Assembly: GCA_034359265.1 (NCBI GenBank)
Contig: CP136893.1
Span: 46,697,501-46,761,500, forward strand
Reading direction: 5' to 3'
DNA length: 64,000 bases
Source of the DNA: Canna indica
Taxonomy: Eukaryota > Streptophyta > Magnoliopsida > Zingiberales > Cannaceae
In this document: in pieces, positions 55,261 through 64,000 of the stretch
Layout of the letters: each line of letters starts with the position of its first letter
Position numbering within the stretch: position 1 is the first letter of the stretch
Program-made: the position numbers and the translations under genes
The notes under the pieces: model-generated
Seen by the model: the letters and a program-made list of their open reading frames with translations, nothing else
What the model was told of the DNA's origin: nothing
Databases searched by the model: none

Positions 55261-56640
55261 CCCTAGAACGGGGACGAGTCAGTTCAAACCTACAAACCTA
55301 AGACAAGACCTACAAGAACAACAGGGAACTCACTTGAAGAAGAAATGAATGCGGCAACAATCACATAAACTTCGAGTCTATTGCCGAAGAAAATCCCTAG
55401 AAACACCAAGATAAGAGAAAAGGTAGACTTCGGAAGCAAGAAGGGAAAAGGCTTTATAGGTAGCATGATGAACGAAGAATTCCTCCTCATCGGACGATCA
55501 ACAATCTCGCCAGAGACAAATCTAGATCAATCAAATGAAAGCGGCGACTCCCTAGGGAATAAGAGAGAACTTGTGAAAACACCTTTTTTTCCATGATCAC
55601 CCCTTCAACCGAGGAAGCAAGGAGCCAATCGGAGAGCGCCACGAAGAAAGAGAAGGCCCTATGGCGAAAAGCTACCATAAAAAGCACAAAAGCCGAAGAG
55701 GCATAAGAATAACACAACAAAAATACACAGACTCGACTCACCTAAAGACAAGACAAGTCGTTTCAGCCCCTTAGCCATTTCCTTTAGCCCGTCCTCCGCG
55801 GCAGCCCACTCGCCCCAACTCCAACTAGGTCTTAGCAGCCACATAATCATCCACTTTGACGCGACCTTCGTCCCGAGATAGTTTTGGCCGCCATGACCTC
55901 TCACATCAACTCGATCTCCATGACTCGTTCCTCCAGTTTGGTCTCCACGATCGCTCCAGCTCAGCCTCCTCGGCCATTTCCCTCAGCTTGGCCTTGCCAG
56001 CCATCTTCTTCAGTTTGGTCTCCATAGACATCCACATCGACATGGCCTCCCTAGTCACTTGTTTGAGTTTGGCCTTCACGGTCGCTTGATCTAGACTGGT
56101 CTACATGACCAATTCCTTTGTATTCGGCCTCTGCGATCATCCACTTTGTCATGGCTTCCCCGTCCACCTGCCTCGGCTCAGCCCTCGCGGCCGCTCACTC
56201 CAGTTCGACCTTTGCGATTGCCAGCTCCAAATTGGCCACTACAGTCAGCCTATGCAGCCGTCCACTTCGTCATGGCCTCCCCAGCCACCTGCTCCAGTTC
56301 GGCCCTTGTGGCTACCCACTCTTATTCAGCCTTTGCGGCCACTTGCTCTAGATTGGCACCCATGGCCAGTTCTTTCCGCTTGGCCTCCACAACCGTCTGC
56401 TTCGTCATGGCCTCCTTGGCTACCTACTCCAGCTCGGCCTCCATGCCCCAACTCAGGCTTAGCCTTAGCAGCAACTTATTTGGCCTCTATGGTCAACCAC
56501 TTTGATGTAATGTTTAGCTCGACCTTACTGGTCACCCAAAGTAACTTGGGAAATATTTCTGAAGACTCCTTAGAGACGCCAAAGGACTAGAAGGAAAACT
56601 CTACTTAAGAGCTCAACACACAGTCCTCCAAACTCCGACC
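55261..56640 (-). other. Upstream and helical-repeat part of the gypsy-type element
   Basis: 55261-55860 has no recognised domain. In 55860-56500 a repeated unit of about 60 bp (plus strand GCCTCC...GCCACCTGCTCCAGTTCGGC) reads on the minus strand as AELEQVAGEAMTKWT-like alanine/glutamate-rich helices with stops, suggesting an old coiled-coil repeat region. Plus-strand open frames here are shadows. Confidence 0.45.
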
Positions 56641-56759
56641 GAGCTCAGGGGCTGTGGATTGGACTTGAACTATTGGGCCCGATCCGATTAGACCCAGCAG
56701 CTGAAAGGAATAGTGCCCTTGAGCCAATCACATGTCGATGTGTTTAGGGACTATTCTAC

Positions 56760-58031
56760 TGTATGAAATTCGACACTAGAAGGGGGGGTTGAATAGTGTC
56801 TGTCCCCTGTTCTTATATTTAATCAATTTTTTCTTTCTACTCAAATTTAACTTCAATTAAGTGCAAGTGTTTCTTAACAATGGATGTGATCAAATATTAA
56901 GAACAATAATAGGCAAATAAGAAAGCAATGCAAATAAGAGTAATTATAGTGGTTCGGCCAACTGCCTACTCCACTACCTTGGCTCCTCACCAAGGATTTC
57001 TAACCACTACTTTATAGAACTTGTGTTTCCCTTTGAATACAATTGAGGACACTCTTCTCACCTCTTTGAGATCCCCTCAAACCTATCCACCTAGGCAAAA
57101 CACAACTCTACAAAGTTTCCCCTAAGTGTTTCTCTAGCACACCTAGCAGCTATTACAGATTCAAAACAAGTCTGAAATAAAACTTCAAATACAATGCAAA
57201 AGAGATTAAGAATAGAGAGAGGAACCACAGCTCTTTTCCCAAGCCTTCACGCCTTCAACTTGCTAGAAGATAGACTCGAGTTGCAGCAGAGTTGAGGGAA
57301 GCAAGCGTTTGAAGAGGATTTTGACGAAAGATTTGGGCGCAGGGAATCAATCACTTTGAAGGCTCTTGATCACTTGTTGAATGCTCAATTAATTCTCTAA
57401 GAAGTCTTCAAGAAGGTAGGTGAGGGGTATTTATAATCCCTCAGCTGAACAACGATTCAACGGGTAGAAAAATAGACGTTACAACCATTCGGTCGATCGA
57501 TCGCTACCCTTTCTGTGTGTTTTTAGCGCTGTTCGGTCGACCAAATGAGTCACAGCTTCCTCAATCCCAGATTTTCACCAACTTCGGTCGATCGACAGGT
57601 CGACCGAATGGCTACTGCCATTTTGTGGCATCATTCGGTTGACCAACCGATCGATCGAATAAGCTACTACCTGTATTCTTCTTTGTTCGGTCGACCGAAC
57701 TCAGGCTGAGGCTGATTTTTACTTTGAATTTTTTACATACTTTTTTATGGGTTTAGTTACCAAGTTTCAACTTGGATAATTTTACAATTTGGCTTGGGAT
57801 AAGATCATCCTAAGGGTATATTACATGATTTCTACTTGATCTAAACCCGAGCCTTTCTTTGATGTTTTCTTCATTCGTTTCTTCGACGATCTTTTCTTTC
57901 GTTTCGTTTCAACGAACTTCGCATGCTTATCGCAACCTCAACCTGAACTCAAAACTTCACACATAGATTAAATACTTATTTGTTATCCTCAAAATAAAGA
58001 TCGAGGCTTAAGAGAAACCCTTAAGCCAACA
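56760..58031 (-). repeat. 3' LTR of the young Sirevirus
   Basis: 1272 bp. On the minus strand it starts TGTTGGCTTAAGGG and ends TTTCATACA. TATA at 57428-57435. Confidence 0.9.
57428..57715 (-). promoter_or_regulatory. LTR promoter module
   Basis: TATAAATA (57428-57435), AACGGGTAGAAAA and GACGTTAC pair (57458-57483), then GTCGAC/GATCGA cluster 57488-57710. Confidence 0.6.
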
Positions 58032-58290
58032 ATCTCCCCCTTTTTGATGATGACAAACATATCATGAAATTTTAAGAAACATATGCATATTTTTTATGAG
58101 TTTGAGTTAAGGCATTCATGAGTTAAGGCATGCAAGATATGTAACTCAACATATGTATTTAAATACTTATAACTCACCCTATGCTCCCCCCTATCAATGT
58201 GCATATCATTTTTGTAACTCCCTCTAACTATATGCATCGTAAAAACCAAGTGTGACCTTACTTTTTCTCCCCCTTTTGACATCAATCAAA
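58032..58290 (-). other. Polypurine-tract module series of the young Sirevirus
   Basis: Plus-strand boxes TCTCCCCCTTTTTGATGATG (58033), GCTCCCCCCTATCAATGTGC (58183), AACTCCCTCTAACTATATGC (58218) and TCTCCCCCTTTTGACATCAA (58267). Repeated polypurine tracts are a known Sirevirus hallmark. Confidence 0.85.
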
Positions 58291-58512
58291 AAGGTTAAGA
58301 ATTAAGGTACAATTAATGAGTTTCATCATAAAAACGAAAAAAGCCATAAAACCAAGTATCATCTACCACTATAGTCCTTCCTATTAATGCAAGCCTATAT
58401 AAGGCAAACATCAATAAGTCACAAAGCCCCACTACAGAGCATTACATCAGTGTGATGATACTTTTATAGAATGCAAGTTTTGAAACCCATATAAGTTTTG
58501 AAGAAGAGCATT

Positions 58513-59040
58513 TTAACTACTAGAAAAAGCACAAATTCCTAATTGCATCCTAAAATTTGTAAAGCTTTCTTCAACCAAGGGTTTTGTAAATATATCGGCA
58601 AGTTGTTTGTCAGTGGATACAAATTCTACTGATATATTTCCCTTAGTCACATTATCCCTAAGAAAATGGCGCCTTAAGTCAATATGCTTAGTTCTAGAGT
58701 GTAAAATAGGATTCTTTGTTAAATTTATTGCACTAGTATTATCACAATGAATAGGTATGCAAGAATACTCAAGTCCATAGTCTAAATGGGTTTGTTTCAT
58801 CCAAATGACTTGTGCACAACAACTAGACATAGCGATGTATTTCGCTTCTGTAGTTGAAAGTGCAACTGAGTTTTGTTTCTTTGAGAACCCAGAAACAGGA
58901 CTCGCTCCTAAGAATTGACAACACCCACTAGTGCTTTTTCTATCTACTTTACACCCGGCAAAATCCACATCCGAAAAACTGATTAAATCAAATGATGTAT
59001 GACATGGATATCATAGCTCTAAGTCAACCGTGCCTTTTAA
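58513..59040 (-). pseudogene. Copia RNase H
   Basis: The frame 58513-58968 contains DFAGCKVDRKSTSGCCQFLG, NSVALSTTEAKYIAMSSCCA, IPIHCDNTSAINLTKNPI and RTKHIDLRRHFLRD, then STDKQLADIFTKPL. The catalytic D, E and D (SD-DFAG, TTEAKY, HCDNTS) and the ADIFTKPL end are present, so this domain itself looks intact. A stop and frame change at 58969-59040 separate it from RT. It degrades the RNA strand during cDNA synthesis. Confidence 0.9.
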
Positions 59041-59397
59041 TTATATCAATATGCGTTTGACCGCACTTAAATGAGACATTCTAGGGCAAGATTGAAACTT
59101 AGCACATACATAGACGCTAAACATGATATCGGGTCTACTTGCGGTTAAGTAAAGAAGGCTACCAATCATACCTCGATATCGTTTTTCGTCAACTTTGACA
59201 CCCTCTTCATCTTTGTCAAGCTTGATGGATGTGCTCAATGGTGTAGAAGCTATCTTGGCTTCAATCATCCCAAATCTTTTGATGAGCTCCTTTGTGTACT
59301 TGGCTTGATTGATGTAGATTCCTTTGTGGGTTTGCTTGATTTGGAGACCAAGCATGAAGGAGAGCTTGATTACAAAGAATTTCATTAGTAGCACCAA
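59041..59397 (-). pseudogene. Copia RT C-terminal part, frameshifted
   Basis: LSFMLGLQIKQTHKGIYINQ, AKYTKELIKRFGM and DEKRYRGMIGSLLYLTASRP follow RT in copia. Compared with the older copy (FAKCMQEEFEMSMMGELSF at 23847-24035), a short piece is lost at about 59370-59400, shifting the frame relative to 59261-60682. Confidence 0.88.
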
Positions 59398-60682
59398 AAA
59401 TTATGTCATCAACATAAATTTGAACTAATAACATATCATTTTCCTGATGCTTAATAAAAAGTGAAACATCGGCTTTTTCAATATTAAAACCTTGTTCTAT
59501 TAAAAAGTTTGAAAGCCTTTCATACCAAGCCCTAGGGGCTTGTTTTAAACCATATAATACATTTTTATGTTTGAAAACATGGTTTGGAAACTCAAAACTT
59601 TCAAATCCGGGGGGTTGTTCAACATAAACTTCTTCACTAATGAAACCATTTAAAAATGCACTTTTAACATCCATTTGGAAAAGTTTAAAACCCTTAAAGC
59701 TAGCATATGCTAAAAGCATTCTAATTGCTTCTAATCTAGCTACGGGAGCATAAGTTCCATTATAATCTATCCTTTCTTGTTGATTGTACCCTTGTGTCAC
59801 TAACCTAGCTTTGTTTCTAATGACTAATTCTTCTTCATCTAGCTTATTTCTAAAAACCCATTTAGTCCTAATTATAGTTTGTTCACTTGGTCTAGGTACT
59901 AAGTCCCATACATTATTTCTAGCAAATTGGTTGAGTTCTTCTTGCATAGTTAGTACCCAAAACGCATCTTCTATTGCTTCCTTAATGTTCTTAGGCTGTA
60001 CTTGAGATACAAAAGCTACATATTGACAAACATTCTTCAGTTTAGAGCGCGTTACCACTCCCGTTGAAGGTTCTCCAATGACTTGATCCATTGGAAGATC
60101 CCTCACCAACCGATATCCTTTAGGGAGGGGCGGTAGAGCTTCTTCTTCTTCATCTTCAACTTGAGGTAGATTCGAGGATGGTGGATCTTCATGTTGAGTT
60201 TCCTCATTATCTTCATCCTCCACCTCTTTGTCATGAAGTGTGAGATCCTCAAGTTCCTCACCTACATTCACAATCTTCACATTTCTAGAAGAATCATTAG
60301 TTTCATTAAACGTGACATGCATAGATTCTTTAACAATCATGGTTCTACGATTGCAAACTCTATATGCCTTAGAATTAATGGAGTAACCTAGGAAAATTCC
60401 TTCATCGGATTTAGAATCAAATTTTTCTAAATTCTCCTTAGTATTTAATATAAAACATTTGCATCCAAAAATATGAAAATATCCCACATTTGGGATTTTA
60501 CTATTCCAAAGCTCAAAAGGTATTTTCTTAATTTTAGGTCTTAATAAAACTCGATTAAGAACATAGCAAGAGGTATTTTTGGCTTTGGCCCAAAAATACT
60601 TAGGCAAATTGTTTTCGCATAGCATGGTCCTATCATTCTCTTGTAAGGTTCTATTCATCCTCTCAACCACCTCAATTATCAC
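59261..60682 (-). pseudogene. Copia integrase tail and reverse transcriptase
   Basis: This 473-residue frame opens in the integrase core end (VVERMNRTLQE) and continues through YFWAKAKNTSCYVLNRVLL and IFGCKCFILNTKENLEKFDS and an acidic linker to RT: WVFRNKLDEEELVIRNKARL, QMDVKSAFLNGFISEEVYVE, GLKQAPRAWYERLSNFLIEQ and the catalytic YVDDIIFG near residue 425-432. The RT active site is intact. The last about 35 residues are out-of-frame copia sequence. The apparent Met start is an artefact of the deletion described at 60672-61265. Confidence 0.92.
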
Positions 60683-61285
60683 TTCTAATTTTTAAAATTG
60701 AAACTCCTTTTTCATTTGTAACTTTCTTTGTAAACTTTTTGAAAAAGTCAAAGGTCTTATTTTTCTTGGCCAAAAAGAAAACCCATGTAAATCTAGAAAA
60801 ATCATCAACTAATACATAACAATATAGCTTTCCACCTAGACTAGCTACATCACATGGACCAAAGAGATCCATGCGCACAACCTCAAGAATTCTAGATGTA
60901 CTAACTTGATTAATGCTATGAAATGAAGATTTGACTTGCTTACCTAGTTGACATGCATCACAAAGTTTGTCTTTTTCAAATTTTATCTTGGGTAAGCCTG
61001 TAACTAATTCTTTCCTAGATATTTCTTGGATGAGACTCATGCTAGCATGTCCTAGCCTTCTATGCCACAACCAAGAGTCATTCTCCTTGGCAACTAAGCA
61101 TCTAATATGGGGATTTGGCAAGACATTTAATTCTAAGGTGTAGACATTTTCTTGCCTATTTCCAATAAACATGATATCATTTGATGGTGCACTTCTAATG
61201 ATACATTTAGATGCTTCAAAAATAATTATGTATCCATTGTCACATAATTGTGATATGCTAATCAAGTTATGTTTTAACCCATCAA
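60672..61285 (-). pseudogene. Copia gag-pre-integrase and integrase core, 3' part deleted
   Basis: LWHRRLGHASMSLIQEISRK and CDACQLGKQVKSSFH give the H-H-C-C zinc-binding part. RMDLFGPCDVASLGGKLYCY and VDDFSRFTWVFFLAKKNKTF follow, ending KIRSDN then a stop. The older copy at 26330-26697 shows about 32 residues between SDN and VVER, which are missing here. That removes the D-35-E spacing of the DDE active site, so integrase cannot be functional. Confidence 0.92.
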
Positions 61286-61286
61286 C

Positions 61287-61493
61287 TTATAAAACATTCT
61301 TAATGCATGGGTAAGGGAGTATACCTATGTCACCAATGCCAACAATCTTACCTTTGGCATTGTCTCCAAATGTGACATGTCCACCATCTTTGCTTGATAG
61401 GGTTGCAAATAAGTTGATGTCACCCGTCATGTGCTTTGAGCAACCACTATCCAATATCCAAGTGCTTCTACTTGCTTGAGGATGCTTCTCCAT
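61287..61493 (-). pseudogene. Copia aspartic protease
   Basis: STWILDSGCSKHMTGDINLF holds the DSG catalytic triplet in the SKHMTGD context typical of Sirevirus-type copia polyproteins. GGHVTFGDNAKGKIVGIG follows. A stop ends the stretch after PCIKNVL, one codon before the gag-pre-integrase frame. It would cleave the polyprotein. Confidence 0.9.
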
Positions 61494-61727
61494 CTACAAA
61501 AAGAGAAGAACTATTTTAGGTTCCCAAATTTTCATGGATCCTTGGGTGTTAGTCATTTTGGAAATCCATGTAAATCTTGCATGTGAGTTCCTCCTGAAAG
61601 CACATTCCTTGGCCATATGGCCAAATATGCCACAAGAAAAACAATTTCCATTAAATTTTTCTTCTAGTGTGTGTGTGAGCATGGGAGTGTGATGATTTCT
61701 TTTTATGGACAACCTTAGGCATGACAT
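61494..61727 (-). pseudogene. Second zinc knuckle preceding protease
   Basis: FNGNCFSCGIFGHMAKECAF is a perfect CX2CX4HX4C knuckle, preceded by the His-rich SHSHAHTHT tail of the coiled coil in an overlapping frame and followed by WISKMTNTQGSMKIWEPK. It is equivalent to the knuckles at 41223-41618 and 44411-44704. Confidence 0.88.
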
Positions 61728-62040
61728 TTTGTATGATTGTCATCTTTTCATTGAGCGTGCAAAGTTCCCTTTTTAATGTTAGCATGCTATTATTCAAGTG
61801 CTCTACTTGATCACTTAAATACTTGTTTTCATCTTCTAATTTTTTGTTGTCATTTTCTAAGTCCTTCTTAGCTTTCTCTAGGGTGTGTGTCTCCTCCTTA
61901 AGGATGTCTACTTCTTTTCTTAAGGCATTGCATGTGAGTAATAAACTATCATTCTCAAGCTCTAAAGATTTATTGTCCTTTTTAAGGTCTCTAAATTTTC
62001 TCAAATAGCATTAAATTCATCATGCATTTGTTCAAATTCA
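61651..62040 (-). pseudogene. Gag-associated coiled coil
   Basis: Heptad-rich LKKDNKSLELENDSLLLTCN ... EETHTLEKAKKDLENDNKKL then EDENKYLSDQVEHLN is a strong coiled coil between the two knuckles, likely for multimerisation. Related to 44748-44981. Confidence 0.85.
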
Positions 62041-62042
62041 CT

Positions 62043-62342
62043 TTATAGTTCTTCTTGAGTAAAAAAAACTTCACCGAAAGTAAATCTTACCTCATCATCA
62101 TTTGCCATCAAGCAAAGATTTGTCTTTTTACTCTTTGCTTCTTCTTCACTCGATGAGGCCTCGCTTTCATCCCATGTAGCCATCATTGCCTTCTTCTTCT
62201 TGTATTTTTCCTTTTTGTGAGGGTTGGAGGTGGAAGCTATCTTGAGAAGTGGGCAATCCCTCCTTAGATGCCCGGTCTTGTTGCAATGGTAGCATGTGTA
62301 GCCCCCTCTTCCCTTCCTCATGCCTCCCCTCATGAAACTCAT
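62043..62342 (-). pseudogene. Gag middle with first zinc knuckle
   Basis: GGMRKGRGGYTCYHCNKTGH then LRRDC is a perfect CX2CX4HX4C knuckle. KKKAMMATWDESEASSSEEE follows. A frame break joins it to 62339-63016 just upstream, where the acidic SSSEEEL-type linker seen at 32580 is missing. Confidence 0.9.
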
Positions 62343-63016
62343 AAATCTTCTCGATGTGATGCTTTTAAGGCAATGGTCTTGCCTTTGGGGGCATCCTCCT
62401 CCTGATATTGCTTCATGTGGGTCTCATGTGTCATGAGAGACCTAATGAGATCGGTGATCTTCAAGGTGCTCATGTCTTTTGCTTCCATGATAGCTATGAC
62501 CTTGGGCTCCCAAGCTTTTGGAAGGGAACGAAGGAGCTTCCTTACCTTCTCCTCTTCCTTTATTTCTCTGCCAAGGTTAGCTAATCCATTTGTAATATTT
62601 TGAAATCTAGAATACATGGCATCAATTGATTCATGCGATAACAATTTGAACATTTCATAGTCATGCATGAGTAAGTTTATTTTAGATTCCTTAACTTGTG
62701 AAGTCCCTACATGTGTGGTCTCTAGATCTTTCCAAAGTTCATATGCGGACTTACAAGTAGAGATTCTATTAAACTCATTAATTGATAGGCCGCAATATAA
62801 TGCATTAGCACTAAAGAGTTTGATTTCCTCTTGGTCCCACTCATCCATGTTCTTATTGGGTTGCTTATACTCTACTAGAATCATCCTCCATACATCCATG
62901 CCTAGAGATTGTAGGAAGCCATTCATGCGAATCTTCCAGTAGGCATAGTTGTTTCCATCGAATAGTGGTGGAGTATGAGTAGAGGACCCTTGAGCTAGTT
63001 GGATTTCACTAGACAT
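62339..63016 (-). pseudogene. Sirevirus gag N-terminal part
   Basis: The 225-residue frame starts MSSEIQLAQGSSTHTPPLFD then GNNYAYWKIRMNGFLQSLGM and has DEWDQEEIKLFSANALYCGL, TSQVKESKINLLMHDYEMFK and KVRKLLRSLPKAWEPKVIAI. These mark the copia Gag domain, the structural capsid protein. The start lies 60 bp inside the PBS, as expected. Relative to the neighbour at 45.8 kb, four residues (KAVN) are missing after SANA. It ends in a stop after SHREDL, where about 40-50 codons have been deleted. Confidence 0.92.
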
Positions 63017-63059
63017 CTTAATTTGTAGGGAAGATGGTTAAGTATTATCCTACGACCAA

Positions 63060-63072
63060 GCTCTGATACCAA
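63060..63072 (-). other. Primer-binding site of the young Sirevirus
   Basis: The plus strand reads AGCTCTGATACCAA, the inverse of TTGGTATCAGAGCT, for initiator tRNA-Met priming. It lies four bases from the LTR end. Confidence 0.9.
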
Positions 63073-63076
63073 TTAT

Positions 63077-64000
63077 TGTATGAAATCCGACACTAGAAGG
63101 GGGGGTGGAATAGTGTCTGTCCCCTTTTCTTATATTTAATCAATTTTTCTTTCTACTCAAATTTAACTTCAATTAAGTGCAAGTGTTTCTTAACAATGGA
63201 TGTGATCAAATATTAAGAACAATAATAGGCAAATAAGAAACCAATGCAGACAAGAGTAATTATAGTGGTTCGGCCAACTGCCTACTCCACTACCTTGGCT
63301 CATCACCAAGGATTTCTAATCACTACTTTATAGAACTTGTGTTTCCCTTTGAATACAATTGAGGGCACTCTTCTCACCTCTTTGAGAACCCCGCAAACCT
63401 ATTCACCTAGGCAAAACACAACTCTACAAAGTTTCTCCTAAGTGTTTCTCTAGCACACCTAGCAGCTATTACAGATTGGAAACAAGTCTGAAATAAAACT
63501 TCAAATACAATGCAAAAGAGCTTAAGAATAGAAAGAGGAACCACAGCTTTTTCTGCAAGCCTTCACGCCTTCAACTTGCTAGAAGATAGACTCGAGTTGC
63601 AGCAGAGTTGAGGGAAGCAGGCGCTTGAAGAGGATTTTGACGAAAGATAAGGGCACATCAAATCGATCACTTCGAAGGCTTTTGATCACTTGTTGAATGC
63701 TCAATTAATTCTCTAAGAAGTTTTTAAGAAGGTAGGTGAGGGGTATTTATAATCCCTCAGCTGAACGGCTATTCAACGGATAGAAAAATAGTCGTTATAG
63801 TCGTTCGGTCGATCGTCGATCGACCGATCGACCGATCGCTATCCTTTTTGTGTGTTTTTAGCGCTATTGACCGAATGAGTCATAGCTTCCTCAATCCCAG
63901 ATCTGATCGACCGATGCAGGGAAGCCAGACGCGCGATCTGCAATCTTCAATCCGGTCGACCGATCAATCGACCGATGTGCCTTCTGCCTAATTTTGGCTT
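63077..64000 (-). repeat. 5' LTR of the young Sirevirus (partial)
   Basis: Matches 56760-57690 closely and continues beyond the window. Near 63840-63960 it departs from its partner by an insertion containing CCGGTCGACCGATC. Confidence 0.9.
63744..64000 (-). promoter_or_regulatory. LTR promoter module (partial)
   Basis: TATAAATA (63744-63751), AACGGATAGAAAA and GTCGTTAT pair (63776-63798), then GATCGTCGATCGACCGATCG at 63811-63830 and further motifs to the window end. Confidence 0.6.

Larger units (their letters stand above)
56760..64000 (-). mobile_element. Young Sirevirus (Ty1/copia), 5' LTR runs off the window
   Basis: 3' LTR 56760-58031, internal 58032-63076, 5' LTR from 63077 to beyond 64000. 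Both LTRs start with TGTATGAAATYCGACACTAG on the plus strand and differ by about nine changes in the first 245 bp. It contains gag, two knuckles, protease, integrase, RT, RNase H, four polypurine modules and a PBS. Deletions in gag, integrase and RT make it non-autonomous. Confidence 0.93.

Noticed and set aside
55856..56590. Plus-strand open frames up to 161 residues
   Set aside because: They lie over tandem repeats that read better as helical repeats on the minus strand. Leucine/proline-rich shadow composition.

Overview
The window is plant nuclear DNA, most likely from a monocot with a repeat-rich genome. The evidence is one intact intronless organellar RNA-binding gene with a GC-rich 5' half (PORR family), GC3-biased host-gene fragments, and a dense nest of plant transposon classes: Sirevirus-type Ty1/copia, Tekay/Del-type Ty3/gypsy, MULE, hAT, CACTA and PIF/Harbinger-like elements. 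Only one host gene looks intact. The species cannot be named from sequence alone.

Layout. 1-3.7 kb: a long-armed MULE-like foldback element (41-3662) into which a second MULE (666-2599) inserted. The inner one is a Pack-MULE carrying pieces of a mitochondrial calcium uniporter (MCU) gene and a MATE transporter gene. 3.7-4.4 kb: decayed exons resembling Mediator subunit MED28, minus strand. 4.9-11.8 kb: a degenerate plus-strand gypsy element split by a 2.7 kb Harbinger-like element and a 1 kb composite insertion. 12.2-13.4 kb: the intact PORR (WTF9-like) gene, minus strand. 13.7-15.1 kb: a non-autonomous hAT with an 8 bp target duplication. 15.3-16.0 kb: a TA/TG microsatellite and 82 bp tandem repeats. 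16.1-19.1 kb: a deleted LTR element with a perfect 5 bp duplication. 19.8-22.6 kb: a gypsy-like LTR.

22.6-36.9 kb: a minus-strand Sirevirus broken up by a CACTA element, a MITE nested in a MITE, a truncated Tekay gypsy (27.6-32.2 kb) and a Tekay-like solo LTR (33585-36906), which itself holds a Harbinger-like MITE. 36.9-47.4 kb: two tandem gag-only, pol-less Sirevirus relatives sharing a middle LTR. 47.4-56.7 kb: a gypsy-type ORF and 112 bp satellite-like repeats, invaded by a small LTR element and two solo LTRs in opposite orientation. 56.8-64.0 kb: a young minus-strand Sirevirus with gag, protease, integrase, RT and RNase H, disabled by a deletion in the integrase core. It runs off the window.

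The strongest unifying signal is in the LTRs. At least nine LTR copies from several families carry a CpG-rich cluster of the palindrome TCGGTCGACCGA and its decayed variants. Next to it is an inverted pair of AACGG (MYB-core-like) motifs, then a TATA box, always in that order and with the cluster edge roughly 50-70 bp from the TATA box in the clear cases. This looks like a shared modular LTR promoter. Other notable points are the pol-less Sirevirus derivatives that keep the repeated polypurine modules, the multi-gene Pack-MULE, and several large inverted repeats that could form hairpin RNA.
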